From Zygnema cylindricum (lineage: Eukaryota; Streptophyta; Zygnematophyceae; Zygnematales; Zygnemataceae): 64,000 nt of DNA. Below are positions 22,870-33,009 of the stretch, piece by piece (within the stretch, counting starts at the first letter, position 1; the number at the start of each line of letters is the position of its first letter). The position numbers and the translations under genes were made by a program. The DNA lies in assembly GCA_037447655.1 (NCBI GenBank), contig JBBHKE010003037.1:1-64000 (forward strand), in the 5' to 3' direction. The notes beneath the pieces are model-generated. The model made no database searches. It was given only the letters and a program-made list of their open reading frames with translations, and was not told the DNA's origin.

Positions 22870-23908
22870 CATCCTCCTCATGGGACTCATCCTCGGTTTC
22901 TCATGTCACTTTTGTAACCACAAGTGCCTTTTTCTTCCCTCCGGAAGAACCCCCTCCACGGTTCTCTTGGAGCCTATGCTCCGACTGTTTGACACAATCT
23001 GCGATGAAGTGTCACGTATTTTTGCAAAAATGAGAAAGACCCGTTGGAGGCCTCGGTCCCCCAGAATGATCTTTTTCCCCTTTGTAAGGTTTCTTCGGGT
23101 CCTTCCCCTATCGGTCCCCTTCTGCTGCTAGAGCTTGAATGCTCTTCCCTCCTCACCTAATCTCTATTGTGTTTTCCTACACAAGTATCATCTTGACCAC
23201 TGTGTTCCATTTCCATGAAATATCAGGCATTTACTGTACTCGGTACACTATGTTGTCAAACTCATCTGGTAACTTCATGATAAGGGTGTTAACTTTCATT
23301 TTCATTGTACCTGTCCACCCAGCACTTTCCATCTCCATATACAAACAAGAAAGATCATTACAGTAATCTAACATCTTTCCTCCTTTGTAAGTGTAACTCA
23401 CTAACTTTTGCTCAGCCAACTGGAGCTCCTGAATGGTTCCAGCTCTATAAATCTCCACCAAACTCACCCACAACTCCTCAGCCTTGTAAATGTGAAGATG
23501 AGGGGTGGCCAAAGCTTGAGTGAGGTGCTTTAGAATGAAGTTTTTGGCAGCCATGTTTACATCCTCCCACATTTGAGTATCGTTCTCCGCGGTCTTCACG
23601 GTCGCCGTTCCTGGTACTCTGGCAATAGGAGTAAGGGGTGTCTCCTTCCCTTTCCCTTTTTTGGACACATTGTTGTCCCCATCATCTGCCTCCTTCGCTG
23701 AGGCAGCTGTTGCTGCAGGAAACCTTACTCCTCCAAATCCTGGTGGAGTTCCCGAAGGTGGACGTTTCACTTGTCCACTGACGATACCCCAGTACCGTTT
23801 TTCGCACAAAGCTCCCATCATCATGGCTTCCCAATAGATGAACCCAGATCCATTGAATGTGGGCACCCTAGAGGGTGGGCCCATAACCTGCAATTCTGTG
23901 TCCTCCAT
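22870..23908 (-). pseudogene. Element C gag, second copy (joined to pol)
   Basis: The 226-codon frame 23908-23231 starts with ATG inside LTR2 (MEDTELQ) and continues through the primer-binding site (VMGP). It carries gag features FNGSGFIYWEAMMMG, LYKAEELWVSL-type helices and LPDEFDNIVYRVQ. It ends at a TAA where the sister copy has GAA. Further gag codons to about 22870 include a damaged zinc knuckle (HFCKNT.HFIADC) with a stop. Confidence 0.8.
23874..23888 (-). promoter_or_regulatory. Primer-binding site of element C, copy 2 (half-tRNA type)
   Basis: The plus strand reads GGTGGGCCCATAACC, identical to 15 bases of the plant initiator tRNA-Met anticodon arm. On the element strand it is the complement, and it touches the LTR end with no spacer. 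Confidence 0.85.
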
Positions 23909-24833
23909 TGGACCACAGAATACACGAAGCCTCTAGATATTATTTAACTAACCCACTTCAAGCCACAACCACTGCTGTCCAGGAAAGCAAAATGATAGTT
24001 TGACTGCACCGTAGCGCAGCCTGGACTCCCCTGAGTCTGTAGCAAAAAGAATAACTGAAAACGGCCAACGTGCCGATAAGTTATGAGGCAGTAATTGTAC
24101 AAACTCTCAAAGGGAGAGGTGACTACCTACCAAAATTTTCCAAGTCCTGATTCCCTCTAAGCCTACTACTAAGGTACTTCGACCAATCATAAGACTGTAA
24201 AGTACAAGAAGGTACAGGTACCGCTGTACCTCTTGTACGGCCATAGTACGGCATGGCCGTTCCGCTAACGCGTGTCAGTTCCGGAGCCGTAGTTGCTCCT
24301 CCCGTGATATCCGCTACCCAACCATATGTTGCCACGTGTCATCCACCGACATCTGGTCCGCAAATCGTCAAACAGCTATTCCGGCATTCCGGCTCCACTG
24401 TGAGCCGTTCGATCAGATCTAAACATTTGATTTCGTCCGTCGAAAATTAAATGTTAATTCGTATATTTCCTGCGGTCCCGATTTCGTGCGGACCGGTATG
24501 TTTCCATGCATAAATCGTCCCGTAATTAGTTAAATGAAATGTCCGGCGCGGTATGGCATTAAATAAATATCGCGCCATATTCATTTATCGATTTCTTCAA
24601 GACTTACTTGATAAGGCGCTCGGTTAGTCCATACGGTTAACATCCAGAGGTCACTGGATCAAGTCCTTCAAGTGGCAATTATATTTTGCAGAAAAATTGT
24701 AACGGAAGATCTGCCTCTCTCCTTTAGCTGCAGCAGGCAGCCATGGCTGTCTGCAGGTCCTTAGTGACTGCGACAAGTATGAGGGCTGCAGTAAGTCCAC
24801 AAGAAAGACTACAAAATACCTCTCTTTTCAACA
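23889..24833 (-). repeat. LTR2, internal divergent LTR in element C
   Basis: 945 bp. Minus-strand start TGTTGAAAAGAG, end AATTGCA. The gag-proximal third matches LTR1/LTR3. The middle is very different, which makes it a separate subfamily. It abuts the gag of the sister copy at CCATT (24834). Confidence 0.85.
24600..24690 (+). other. tRNA-Arg-like module in LTR2
   Basis: GATAAGGCGCTCGGTTAG (about 24611-24628) resembles the D-arm of a plant tRNA-Arg, followed by a TACGG loop-like stretch and a B-box-like GGATCAAGTCC. A decayed, antisense tRNA-derived piece at the same LTR position as in LTR1 and LTR3. Confidence 0.45.
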
Positions 24834-25520
24834 CCATTTCCATGAAATATCAGGCATTTCCTGTACTCGGTACACTATGTTCTGAAACTCATCTGGTAAC
24901 TTCATGATAAGGGTGTTAACTTTCATTTTCATTATACCTGTCCACCGGGCACTTTCCATCTCCATATACAAACAAGAAAGATCATTACAGTAATCTAACA
25001 TCTTTCCTCCTTTGTAAGTGTAACTCACTAACTTTTGCTCAGCCAACTGGAGCTCCTGAATGGTTCCACCTCTATAAATCTCCACCAAACTCACCCAGAA
25101 CTCCTCAGCCTTGTAAATATGAAGATGAGGGGTGGCTAAAGCTTGAGTGAGGTGCTTCAGAATGAAGTTTTTGGCAGCCATGTTTACATCCTCCCACATT
25201 TGAGCATCGTTCTCTGCGGTCTTCACGGTCGCCGCTCCTGGTACTATAGCAATAGGAGTAAGGGGTGTCTCGTTCCCTTTCCCGTTTTCGGACACACTGT
25301 TGTCCCCATCATCTGCCTCCTCCGCTGAGGCAGCCGTTGCTGCAGGAAACCTTACTCCTCCAAATCCTGGTGGAGTTCCCGAAGGTGGACGTTTCACTTG
25401 TCCACTGACGATACCCCGGTATCGTTTTTCGCACAAAGCTCCCATCATCATGGCTTCCCAATTGATGAACCCAAATCCATTGAAGGTGGGCACCCTAGAG
25501 GGTGGGCCCATAACCTGCAA
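24834..25520 (-). pseudogene. Element C gag, first copy (truncated by LTR2)
   Basis: An open frame nearly identical to the second copy, ending at ...MPDISWKW where LTR2 begins. The LTR3 ATG is mutated to ATA, but the in-frame ATG of the primer-binding site (VMGPP) is intact. 230 codons. Confidence 0.8.
25501..25515 (-). promoter_or_regulatory. Primer-binding site of element C, copy 1 (half-tRNA type)
   Basis: The plus strand reads GGTGGGCCCATAACC, the same 15 bases as copy 2, abutting LTR3. Confidence 0.85.
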
Positions 25521-26505
25521 TTTTGTGTCCTCTATTGGACCATAGAATACAGCAAGCCTCTAGATAGTATTTAACTAACCCACTTCAAGCCGGAATCACT
25601 GCTGTCCAGGAAGGCAAAATGATAGTTTGACTGCACCCTATTGCAACCTGGACTCCCCTGAGTCCGTAGCAAAAAAAATAACTGAAAACGGCCAACGTGC
25701 CGATAAGTTATGAGGCAGTAATTGAACAAATTTTCAAAGGGAGAGGTGACTACCTACCAAAATTTTCTAAGTCCTGATTCCCTCTAATAACTTCTATCTC
25801 CTGAAGTATGGACCAATCAGATTTCTGTACCGTACCAAAAAGTACTACTGTCGGTGTACCTTTTGTACGGCATATATACGACAAGGCTTAAATACTGACG
25901 CGTGTCGGATTTTCACTCGTCCGTACGTTCCTCGTAATTCCCATGACCGAATGTCATCTCTCCACGTGGCTCCAGGTCATGCCACGTCATAAAACGCCAA
26001 AGTGACCTTTCCGAATCTCGGCAAAGACGTATGCCGTTGGATGCGAACCGGCATTAAATGTCGTCCGTCGAAACAAATGTCAAATTCATTTGTTTCGTGC
26101 GGGATCCAATTCGCACTGAATTTAACCCGTTCTATGATGTAACATTTACATTTCTGTCAATCGGATTATGGGATGTAACATACTTTAAATACAAATCACA
26201 CCCTATGTACTCTAGCGAACATCTATGACAGACTGGTTAGAGCGGACTTCTACGCCAAGCTCTACCGGTCGGGGGTTCGAGTCTTGTTGGACTCAACCTT
26301 TTTGTAGAGAGTGACTTAAGATCACTCTCTAACCTTGTCTATGGAGCCGAGGCAGCCATGGCTCTATCACTCTCTCTCTCTTTCAGTGATTACAACAAGT
26401 ATGGGGGTAAGAGAGAAGAGATGAAGACAAGCTGCCTGCATGTTCCCCTTTTCCGCTAATATTAAGACCTAGAAAATAACAAAAAAAAAACTATTTATTT
26501 CAACA
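25516..26505 (-). repeat. LTR3 (5' LTR) of element C
   Basis: 990 bp, closely similar to LTR1. It includes a tRNA-like module with A-box and B-box at about 26220-26305. It ends at TTTCAACA, and TTGCG follows. Confidence 0.9.
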
Positions 26506-26604
26506 TTGCGGCCTTCTTTTTCCTTCCCATAAAGACAAATCACTGTTGTTTGGTGATAACGGATAGTAATAACTTCTACCTGCTCCAATACCAAAGTATA
26601 CAAA
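26506..26604 (-). pseudogene. Copia A leader, primer-binding site and first gag codons
   Basis: The minus strand contains TGGTATTGGAGC (26593-26582), which resembles the standard plant initiator-tRNA 3'-end site TGGTATCAGAGC with two changes. An ATG follows (MGRKKKA) and reads into the piece beyond element C at 18557. Confidence 0.65.
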
Positions 26605-27107
26605 TGGGGCACGGCTTACTACAGAACATTCAATCAGAATTGCATGTGGAAGCATCCAGAAAGGAGCCCACAAAAATTCCCCAATCAATAATATATTTAA
26701 TTGAAGACTTTCTTACAACATATTTTTCTTCCTTCTCTTCTTGATGATAATAAACTACACAACTCTCCTCACTAAAATACTTTTGCCTAACCGACATATA
26801 CTTACCATTAACACTAAGTGGTTAGACCACAAATAATAACATGACATAGAGGAGGCGAAGTACGCCTAATCAGACGATGTGCGCCGAAACTGAAAAGCAC
26901 GCACTAAAGTGAATGTAACAAGTACGTCGCACTAAATTACATCAAACGTCGCACCGGACAATATACAATAGACGAAACAAACCAATTTCTACAACGCCAG
27001 ACTGAGATCTAACAAAACACCAACTGAACCCGTATACTAAACTGAGACCAAAAAAGACAACTGGAAAAATTCAACGCTAGACATAATTTCCACAACGAAT
27101 CATAACA
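26605..27107 (-). repeat. 5' LTR of copia A
   Basis: 503 bp, plus-strand ends TGGGGCACGG and ATAACA. It matches the split LTR at 5498-9280 and keeps the empty site of the 3.3 kb TIR element. Confidence 0.85.
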
Positions 27108-27114
27108 AAAGTAA

Positions 27115-27924
27115 GGGTATTTTCGCATGTGCTAAAGTTACAGTTATTTCTGTCGTTTTCCTCCATAACTTAGAAAAAAACGAGAAAATCTGCAGCCGCA
27201 CCAAAAAACAGAAAATACCACATTGTAAGTTGCGTTACCTTGAAACTTTATACGTACAGTAGTTTGTCGTCTAGCGTGATACAATTTGTCGTTTAGCGCA
27301 TTTCGACCCACTTTCGCGTCCTTTCAACACATGTTCAAACTTTACATCAAATCACCTCGCGAGGTGATTTGAAATAAAGTCTAGTAAGGTGAGCGAATAG
27401 GCAAACACTATCGCACGTGTCTGAAGTTTTCTACAATTTTTGTGTGCGGAGTAGCAAAAAAAAAGCACACTGCGCGTTTCCAGCCTGTGCGTAATGTTTT
27501 GCGTGCGCTAATCTGTGAAAGGGCCGTCTCTCACAAAAACACGTGTCTTCACACATACGGCGTATGAAAAATATTGGCCACCTATCGGTAAGTGGGAAGA
27601 CGATAAACGAAACCGCAAATTCTGTGCGATAGTGAAAGGTATTTTAAGGTTTCGACAAGTCGACAATGTGGCGTACGGACTTTACGAAGTCACAAAAATT
27701 GTACAGCGTGCGGAGAAACGCCTCAAATTGAAGGCGAGTGGAAGTTTCGCCTCATTTTATGTACCACTTCATCTGTCACATTGTTTCGTACACGTCTACG
27801 TAAGTCACTTTTTTAATTGAAAAGTCATTTGCGCTTCCATCCGAATGCTCTGAAAGTTGTACAGAGAATCTTCGCTAAAAAACAAAGAAGCAAGACTAAG
27901 TTTTGGTTACATGCGAAAATACCC
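27115..27924. mobile_element. TIR element, ends GGGTATTTTCGCATG, TAA duplication
   Basis: Left end GGGTATTTTCGCATGT, right end ACATGCGAAAATACCC, flanked by TAA on both sides. 810 bp. Ends and 3-bp target resemble PIF/Harbinger MITEs. An open frame of 101 codons (27515-27820) is unrecognised. Confidence 0.75.
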
Positions 27925-28098
27925 TAAGTGACATCACGATTAGCGTCGCAAATCTGACACGGTACTAAGGGTGAAGTTCCATCATACGTTTCTGTAATCG
28001 TACAGCCAATTGTAATCGTACGGCCAACTCTACAGATCAAGTCGATTGAGGGTACGTCCCCATGTAAGCGATACTTTGAAAAAGTACTTTGGACTGTA

Positions 28099-28297
28099 CA
28101 CCTTGAATCATTATTAGCATATAGAAATTATTACTGTAAAGAAAAATTTAGCGTCATTCAATTTAATTTAGTGTTAGGAGACGTGGCATATTATGGTCCA
28201 CGTCCTTAAATAGTGTAATATATTATATTTAAGGTATCAATGTCAAAATTTTGGGGTGCCGATATAGCGTAAATAAGGCTAATAACGATTCACGGTG
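28099..28297. mobile_element. Stowaway-like MITE, TA target, empty site present
   Basis: CACCTTGAATCATTATTAGC at the left and GCTAATAACGATTCACGGTG at the right, TA on each side. The sister element at 54898-55852 is uninterrupted here (ACTGTAGTGAAG near 54941), so the insertion and its TA duplication are directly shown. Confidence 0.85.
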
Positions 28298-28677
28298 TAG
28301 TGAAGTGTTTCGTACTACTTTAAAAAACGTCCCTATGTGAAAAAATGAAATCGGAACTTTGACATGTGACGGTTGTAGAGGTAGGTACAACTTTGTGACC
28401 GTTGACGACGACTACGAAATTGGTGACGCCAACAAAAACAGCGACAGTTGTAGACGTCTACATTTTTGTAATTTTGTGATATGGTAGATGTTTAGGGTTT
28501 TATAACATTGTGACATCACACTCACTTGTGACGTCATAGATTCAACAACTTTCGGCCATGAATTTTTGATTTCGTTTTTCTATTTTTTTCCCTCTCTTTG
28601 CCATAAAAATATACATAAAGGTAGTCAAAATAATTTTTTTTCAAATATCTTTCATTTCATACCATTTTTGTCGTGCC

Positions 28678-29079
28678 TCATTCTAAAAAGTGTGAGATAA
28701 AAGTGATAGTGTGAGAGGGAGAGGGGAGAGGCGACAACTGCACAAAATTCTGCAAAGGACCCATGAATGAAAGTGGAGGTCCGGACCCATGAATGAAAGT
28801 GGAGGTCCGAGAACCCTGCAGATTTTTTTTCGTACATGCTTGTCTTTTCTGTACATGCACGTGACGGGCAGGGAGAAAAATAGCGAGTACCTTCACTCGT
28901 CCCAAAATTTTTCCACTTGTGTGGCGCGTGCGTGGGTCATTTTTAATTCTTTGTTTGGGTGGTACTTTCCCTGAAATCAGGTCGCGAGTTGATTTTTGAT
29001 GAAGTTTTTTGACGGGTTGGATTCTCTTGCCCGGAGGTCGAAAAAAGGAAAACGCCAAAATGCGTTCAAATGACGACAA
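28678..29079 (-). other. Shared ORF of the GGGTACGTCCCC family, copy 1
   Basis: 133 codons, beginning MSSFERILAFSFFRPPGKR. It resembles the 122-codon frames at 48467-48835 and 55333-55701. It carries an in-frame duplication of a 26-bp stretch (28757-28808 region). Rich in Arg, Lys, Pro and Ser, with no recognised domain. Coding status unproven. Confidence 0.35.
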
Positions 29080-30061
29080 TCATGAAGTACATTCAAAGTA
29101 TCGACTTGAAGTTTGTTGTACTTTTAAAGAATTTATTTTTTTGTACGGCTAAAGTTTTTCTCGTACAGAACTGCGTTTTGGGTGAAAACAACAGAATAAA
29201 GTTTAAACTTCAATACATGGGGACGTACCCTGAGTCGATGTTCCATCATTTAGACTTTGTAAACCACGTGTTCTAAATTGACTGGCGCCACACAAGCTAC
29301 GATCTAATAGTGAATATCTTTCAAATTTTGAGCAACGACAAATTTAACTTCAAATCTTCTTTTGCGTACCATGTTCCTGCGTAAAAATCATCATATAACA
29401 GAACTTTTATACTTTTTGCAGACGCCGGTTTGTACGCCAGCTCATTTTTTAGGGATTCTGTTTTTGAACATAATGAAAGTCCTTTGAGAGAAATAGTGTA
29501 ACGAACAAAAGTTACCAAAAATAGCGTGACGAAGGAATGTTACGAAATTTCGTTTTTTTTTGCGGTTGTATTTTGGAAAGCGCGTGGTATGTGCATATCT
29601 TATGATTTTTCGTTGGTTTTCCATCATAACACGTAGCTTAATCGTCCAGCGTGTCACGAATTTTTTTTTTTTCTGTATTTGCCAACCCACCTCTTCGAGG
29701 TGGGTTGACAGTTACAGAGGAAAATGAAGCGAACTCTTCATAGATGAACATCCGACGGCCAATATTACCTCCAAGACCTTCGGAGAGTATCGGCAAGATT
29801 CTCTGTAATGTTGTTTTACGTATTAAAACAAAATAGGAGAGACAATTTGGTACGCAGTATCGCGGATTTATGTAAACTACGCCACTTTTCGCTTGATGGA
29901 ACGTCACCCTAATACTATTTATTTCACGAATCTTACTAGAAGATAAGGGCCGCAAATCGTAATCTATTGTAAAGTGTTAATTATGCACTTTATACGGTGT
30001 GTACAAAAATATGTCAAATTATTATGTCAATATCACGTGACAGATCGTGATTATTGGCTTA

Positions 30062-31512
30062 GGGTGAAGTTCCATCATACGTTTCTGTAATTGTACGGCA
30101 AAATCTACAGACCGGGTCAATTGAGGGTGGACTTCCATTAGCGAAAAAGTGGGGTTTTATACTGACGGTCGTACAGTTTTGTACAGGTTCGTACATATTT
30201 TTTATTTTTCAAGGAAAACATCGTTACAGAAAAATGTCCAAGGTTGTAGGCGTAATTTCGGACCGTCGGATGCTATTACATTTTTTATCCAAGACGCCAC
30301 GTCATTAACCTTACAGTTTGTTAAGACCGTGCACAGCGAGGACAGTTTTTGAAAACAGAACGAGTAAAAATGGGTCGCGTGAAAAAAGGAAAAAAAAATC
30401 CTCGATGAGCGCGCGCGTATGTGCGTACACGTCGCAAAGGCCACATGCCTTTCGCCGAGATGGCTGCGAATCCGCCGAAATTATCCCGTCACGCTCCCAC
30501 CATCAAAGCTTGCCGCCGCCTTTTTGTCGTTGCGTTTTGAAAGTTTGGGTAGTACATTTAATGCCTTTTGTACGAGTTGTTAATTACGTCCGCTGGTGCA
30601 GATATTTCCCCCCGCTGGTACAGATATTTACTCCACTCGTACAGATATTGCGTTTAGACAATGCATTTTAAGATTCTTTCAAGATTTTAAGAATCTAATA
30701 TTAGCCTACGTGTTGCCAACAGAATAAGCCACGCAAAAAAAAGTGGTTTACTAACCCGACCTAATGGAAGGCACGTCCTTCAGTAAAATATTCGGTACAA
30801 TTACTGAGACGTCTTATGGAAGTCCAACTTGAGTCTATGTTCCATCACGTAGAGTCTGTAAGCCACGTGTTCTAATTTGACTGGGCCACGCAAACTACGA
30901 TCCGATATTGAATATCTTTCAGATTTTTAACACCGACAAGCTTAACTTCAAATCTTGACTTGCGTACCATGTATCTGCGTACGAAGCAATCATACGACAA
31001 AACTTTTATAATTTTTGCAGACGCCAGTCTCTTTTGCCAGCTCATTTTTTAGGGTTTCGATTTTCGAACATAACGAAAGTCCTTTTAGAGAAATAGTGTG
31101 ACGAACAAAAGTTACCAAAAATAGCGTGACCAGGGAATGTTACAAAATTTCGTTTTTATTTTCGGGTGGATTTTAGAAAGCGAGTGTCATGTGCGAATCT
31201 TAAGATTTTTCGTTGGTTTTCCATCATGACACATAGCTTAATCGTCCAGCGTGTCACGATTTTTTTTTTCTGTATCCGCCAACCCACCTCCTCGAGGTGG
31301 GTTAACAGTTACAGAGTAAAATGAAGCGAAAGCGAACTCCTCGCAGATGAACATCCGACGGCCAATATTACCTCTAAGACCTTTGGAGAGTATCGGGAAT
31401 ATTCTTTGTAATGTTGTTTTTCGTATAAAAACAAAATAAGCGGTACGATATGGTACGGAGGGTCGCGGATTTTTTTAAACTACGCCACTTTTCGTCTGAT
31501 GGAACGTCACCC
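30062..31512. mobile_element. TIR element, GGGTGAAGTTCCATCA family, copy 2
   Basis: Left GGGTGAAGTTCCATCATACG, right CTGATGGAACGTCACCC, flanked by TTA on both sides. A different TIR element (30125-30829) is inserted at the same internal TGA as in copy 1. Sequence after the insertion (gtctatgttccatcac...) is collinear with copy 1. Confidence 0.78.
30125..30829. mobile_element. TIR element, GGGTGGACTTCCATTA family (nested)
   Basis: GGGTGGACTTCCATTAGCG at the left and TTATGGAAGTCCAACT at the right, flanked by TGA. 705 bp, non-coding. Confidence 0.7.
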
Positions 31513-31515
31513 TTA

Positions 31516-31785
31516 CTCATACATCGTACATTATTGCAACGTGCTAATTATGCGTTTTCTACCGTGTTTCCACAAATATATCATATTATTATGGCAATGT
31601 CATGAGACATGTAGTAATTATTAGTTAATAAATCAGCGGAAATCAAATTATTACGTCAATTTCGCACGATAAATCCTAATTATAGCATACTCACATGTTT
31701 CAAACAATAAATCGATCAATTTAATTGCTATTTAGGTTAGAGAAACTTGACCACAATTCAGACAAAACCTAGTCATACAGCAAAA
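31516..31785. other. AT-rich spacer
   Basis: No gene, repeat or motif recognised. Confidence 0.5.
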
Positions 31786-32752
31786 TGGAGAAAAGCATTC
31801 TCGCTTTTTTTAAAAATTGAATCCAAAACGAACTTCAAAATTTAAATAACGGTGAAATTGCTCAGTATTACATAGTGAAAGAAAGCGAGGCTACTTCAAG
31901 TTGTTGGAAAAAATTTGAACATGTCTATGAAACTAAAACATCAAACAAGTTCATAGTAAAGGGGGGAGGTTTTGTGGCTTGTAGTACATGTTTAATAGTT
32001 TATCAATACAAGTCTACAAACGGTATTTTAACAATTATTACTCACACATGTTCAGCTTTGGTCAACACGGATAGTTATAGAGGACTTCTTCGTAAGTTTT
32101 TTTCAAAAACGGAGGCGAAAACGAGTGACCGAAAAAAAATTGCGAAAATGGTGGCGTTGATGTGTTGCGAGGACCTTCGACCATTTTTGATGGTCCACGG
32201 TTCAGGTATGATCTATTTTGAATTCTATTTAGGATGGCTTTACTGTATATATCATTATAACTTGTTTTGTTAATAAATATATATTCTTGAGCTTCATCAC
32301 TAATTTTTTATCTATAATTTATATTTGCATGCTTATTTTTATTTTTTTATCATTATTTGGTTTGTCATGATGTTGTTTTGGTATAAACCTTATTTATTGA
32401 TCATGGTTAGTAATTGTATGATATTTTCTTATTGTTTTTTTTTTGCTCCCAAATTTTTAAGCATTTTGTCAAGCACTATTTGATGTTGGTGCTTATTTGA
32501 TGTTGGTGTTTCGTCCAACAAAAGTGTTGACATCGACCAACTACTCCCGTCCGTCAATAGCGTAAAAAACTACATTTTATCTTTTGCCAAAGATTCTCGT
32601 AGTTTGGTCATCCCAAAACTTAAAGAAAATATTGATAACAAAGTGTTTTCGGATAACGAGAACACGATAACAAAGAAGAGGAGCTCACTAGCGCCTTCAA
32701 TTGTTAGTGATCTTTTGTGTGTTAGATCCAACCAAGATCTTTTAAATGCATA
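31786..32752 (+). pseudogene. hAT transposase remnant, internally deleted
   Basis: The N-terminal part (31875-32273) has SSCWKKFEHVYETKTSNKF and a BED-like zinc finger (ACSTC...THTCS), then MCCEDLRPFLMVHGSG, typical of the region after the BED finger. An earlier ATG (31786) is followed by a stop. 32521-32640 reads like VDIDQLLPSVNSV...IPKLKE, also a hAT segment. 32640-32752 is the C-terminal dimerisation motif (TITKKRSSLAPSIVSDLLC). The central catalytic region is missing and AT-rich sequence splits the pieces. A dead hAT copy; its terminal repeats were not identified. Confidence 0.65.
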
Positions 32753-32801
32753 GTTTTTTGTTTTTTTAGGGTTTAATAATTATTGTTATTTTTTTAGTAT
32801 T

Positions 32802-32939
<138 letters not shown>

Positions 32940-33009
32940 CTATTTTTACCAAATTACCAAAGAGCGGTATTTATACCACATTTAGACTTAGAGATTGTGT
33001 AATTTTTAA

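Larger units (their letters stand above)
18558..26505 (-). mobile_element. Element C: Ty1-copia with three LTRs
   Basis: The outer LTRs are LTR3 (26505-25516, 5' side) and LTR1 (19557-18558, 3' side). The flanking CTGCG (18553-18557) and TTGCG (26506-26510) fit a 5-bp target duplication with one mismatch. Inside are a gag copy (25520-24834), a third LTR (24833-23889), a second gag copy (23908-23205), then protease, integrase, RT and RNase H to 19609 and a polypurine tract. LTR1 and LTR3 are close relatives. LTR2 is much more different, so this is a composite. Confidence 0.85.
5498..27107 (-). mobile_element. Ty1-copia element A, old, host of the whole nest
   Basis: The minus-strand order is 5' LTR 27107-26605, primer-binding site, gag pieces (26604-26506, 18557-17978, 13505-12860), protease, integrase, RT, RNase H down to 9375, polypurine tract 9292-9281, then 3' LTR. 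The two LTRs align from TGGGGCACG to ATAACA. The pieces become collinear once B (13511-17972), C (18558-26505) and the TIR element (5931-9207) are removed. The internal LTR boundaries TG..CA are clear. The outer flanks (AGAAA and AAAGT) do not match, so the original target duplication is lost or there was recombination. Every coding domain is broken. Confidence 0.85.
28050..29230. mobile_element. TIR element, GGGTACGTCCCCATG family, copy 1 (nested)
   Basis: GGGTACGTCCCCATG at the left and CATGGGGACGTACCC at the right, flanked by TGA. It includes a Stowaway-like insertion at 28099-28297 and, on the minus strand, a 133-codon frame (28678-29079). That frame is also open in copies 2 and 3. Confidence 0.8.
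27969..29909. mobile_element. TIR element, GGGTGAAGTTCCATCA family, copy 1
   Basis: Left end GGGTGAAGTTCCATCATACG, right end CTTGATGGAACGTCACCC, flanked by TAA on both sides. It contains another TIR element inserted at TGA (28050-29230). The remainder is non-coding. The right part shares aagtggcgtagtttac and a self-complementary ccacctc..gaggtggg at about 29686-29706 with copies 2 and 3. Confidence 0.75.

Noticed and set aside
26605-27107. A solo LTR independent of the 9-13 kb copia pseudogene
   Set aside because: The adjacent leader and first gag codons read directly into 18557 and then 13505 once C and B are removed, so it is the 5' LTR of copia A.
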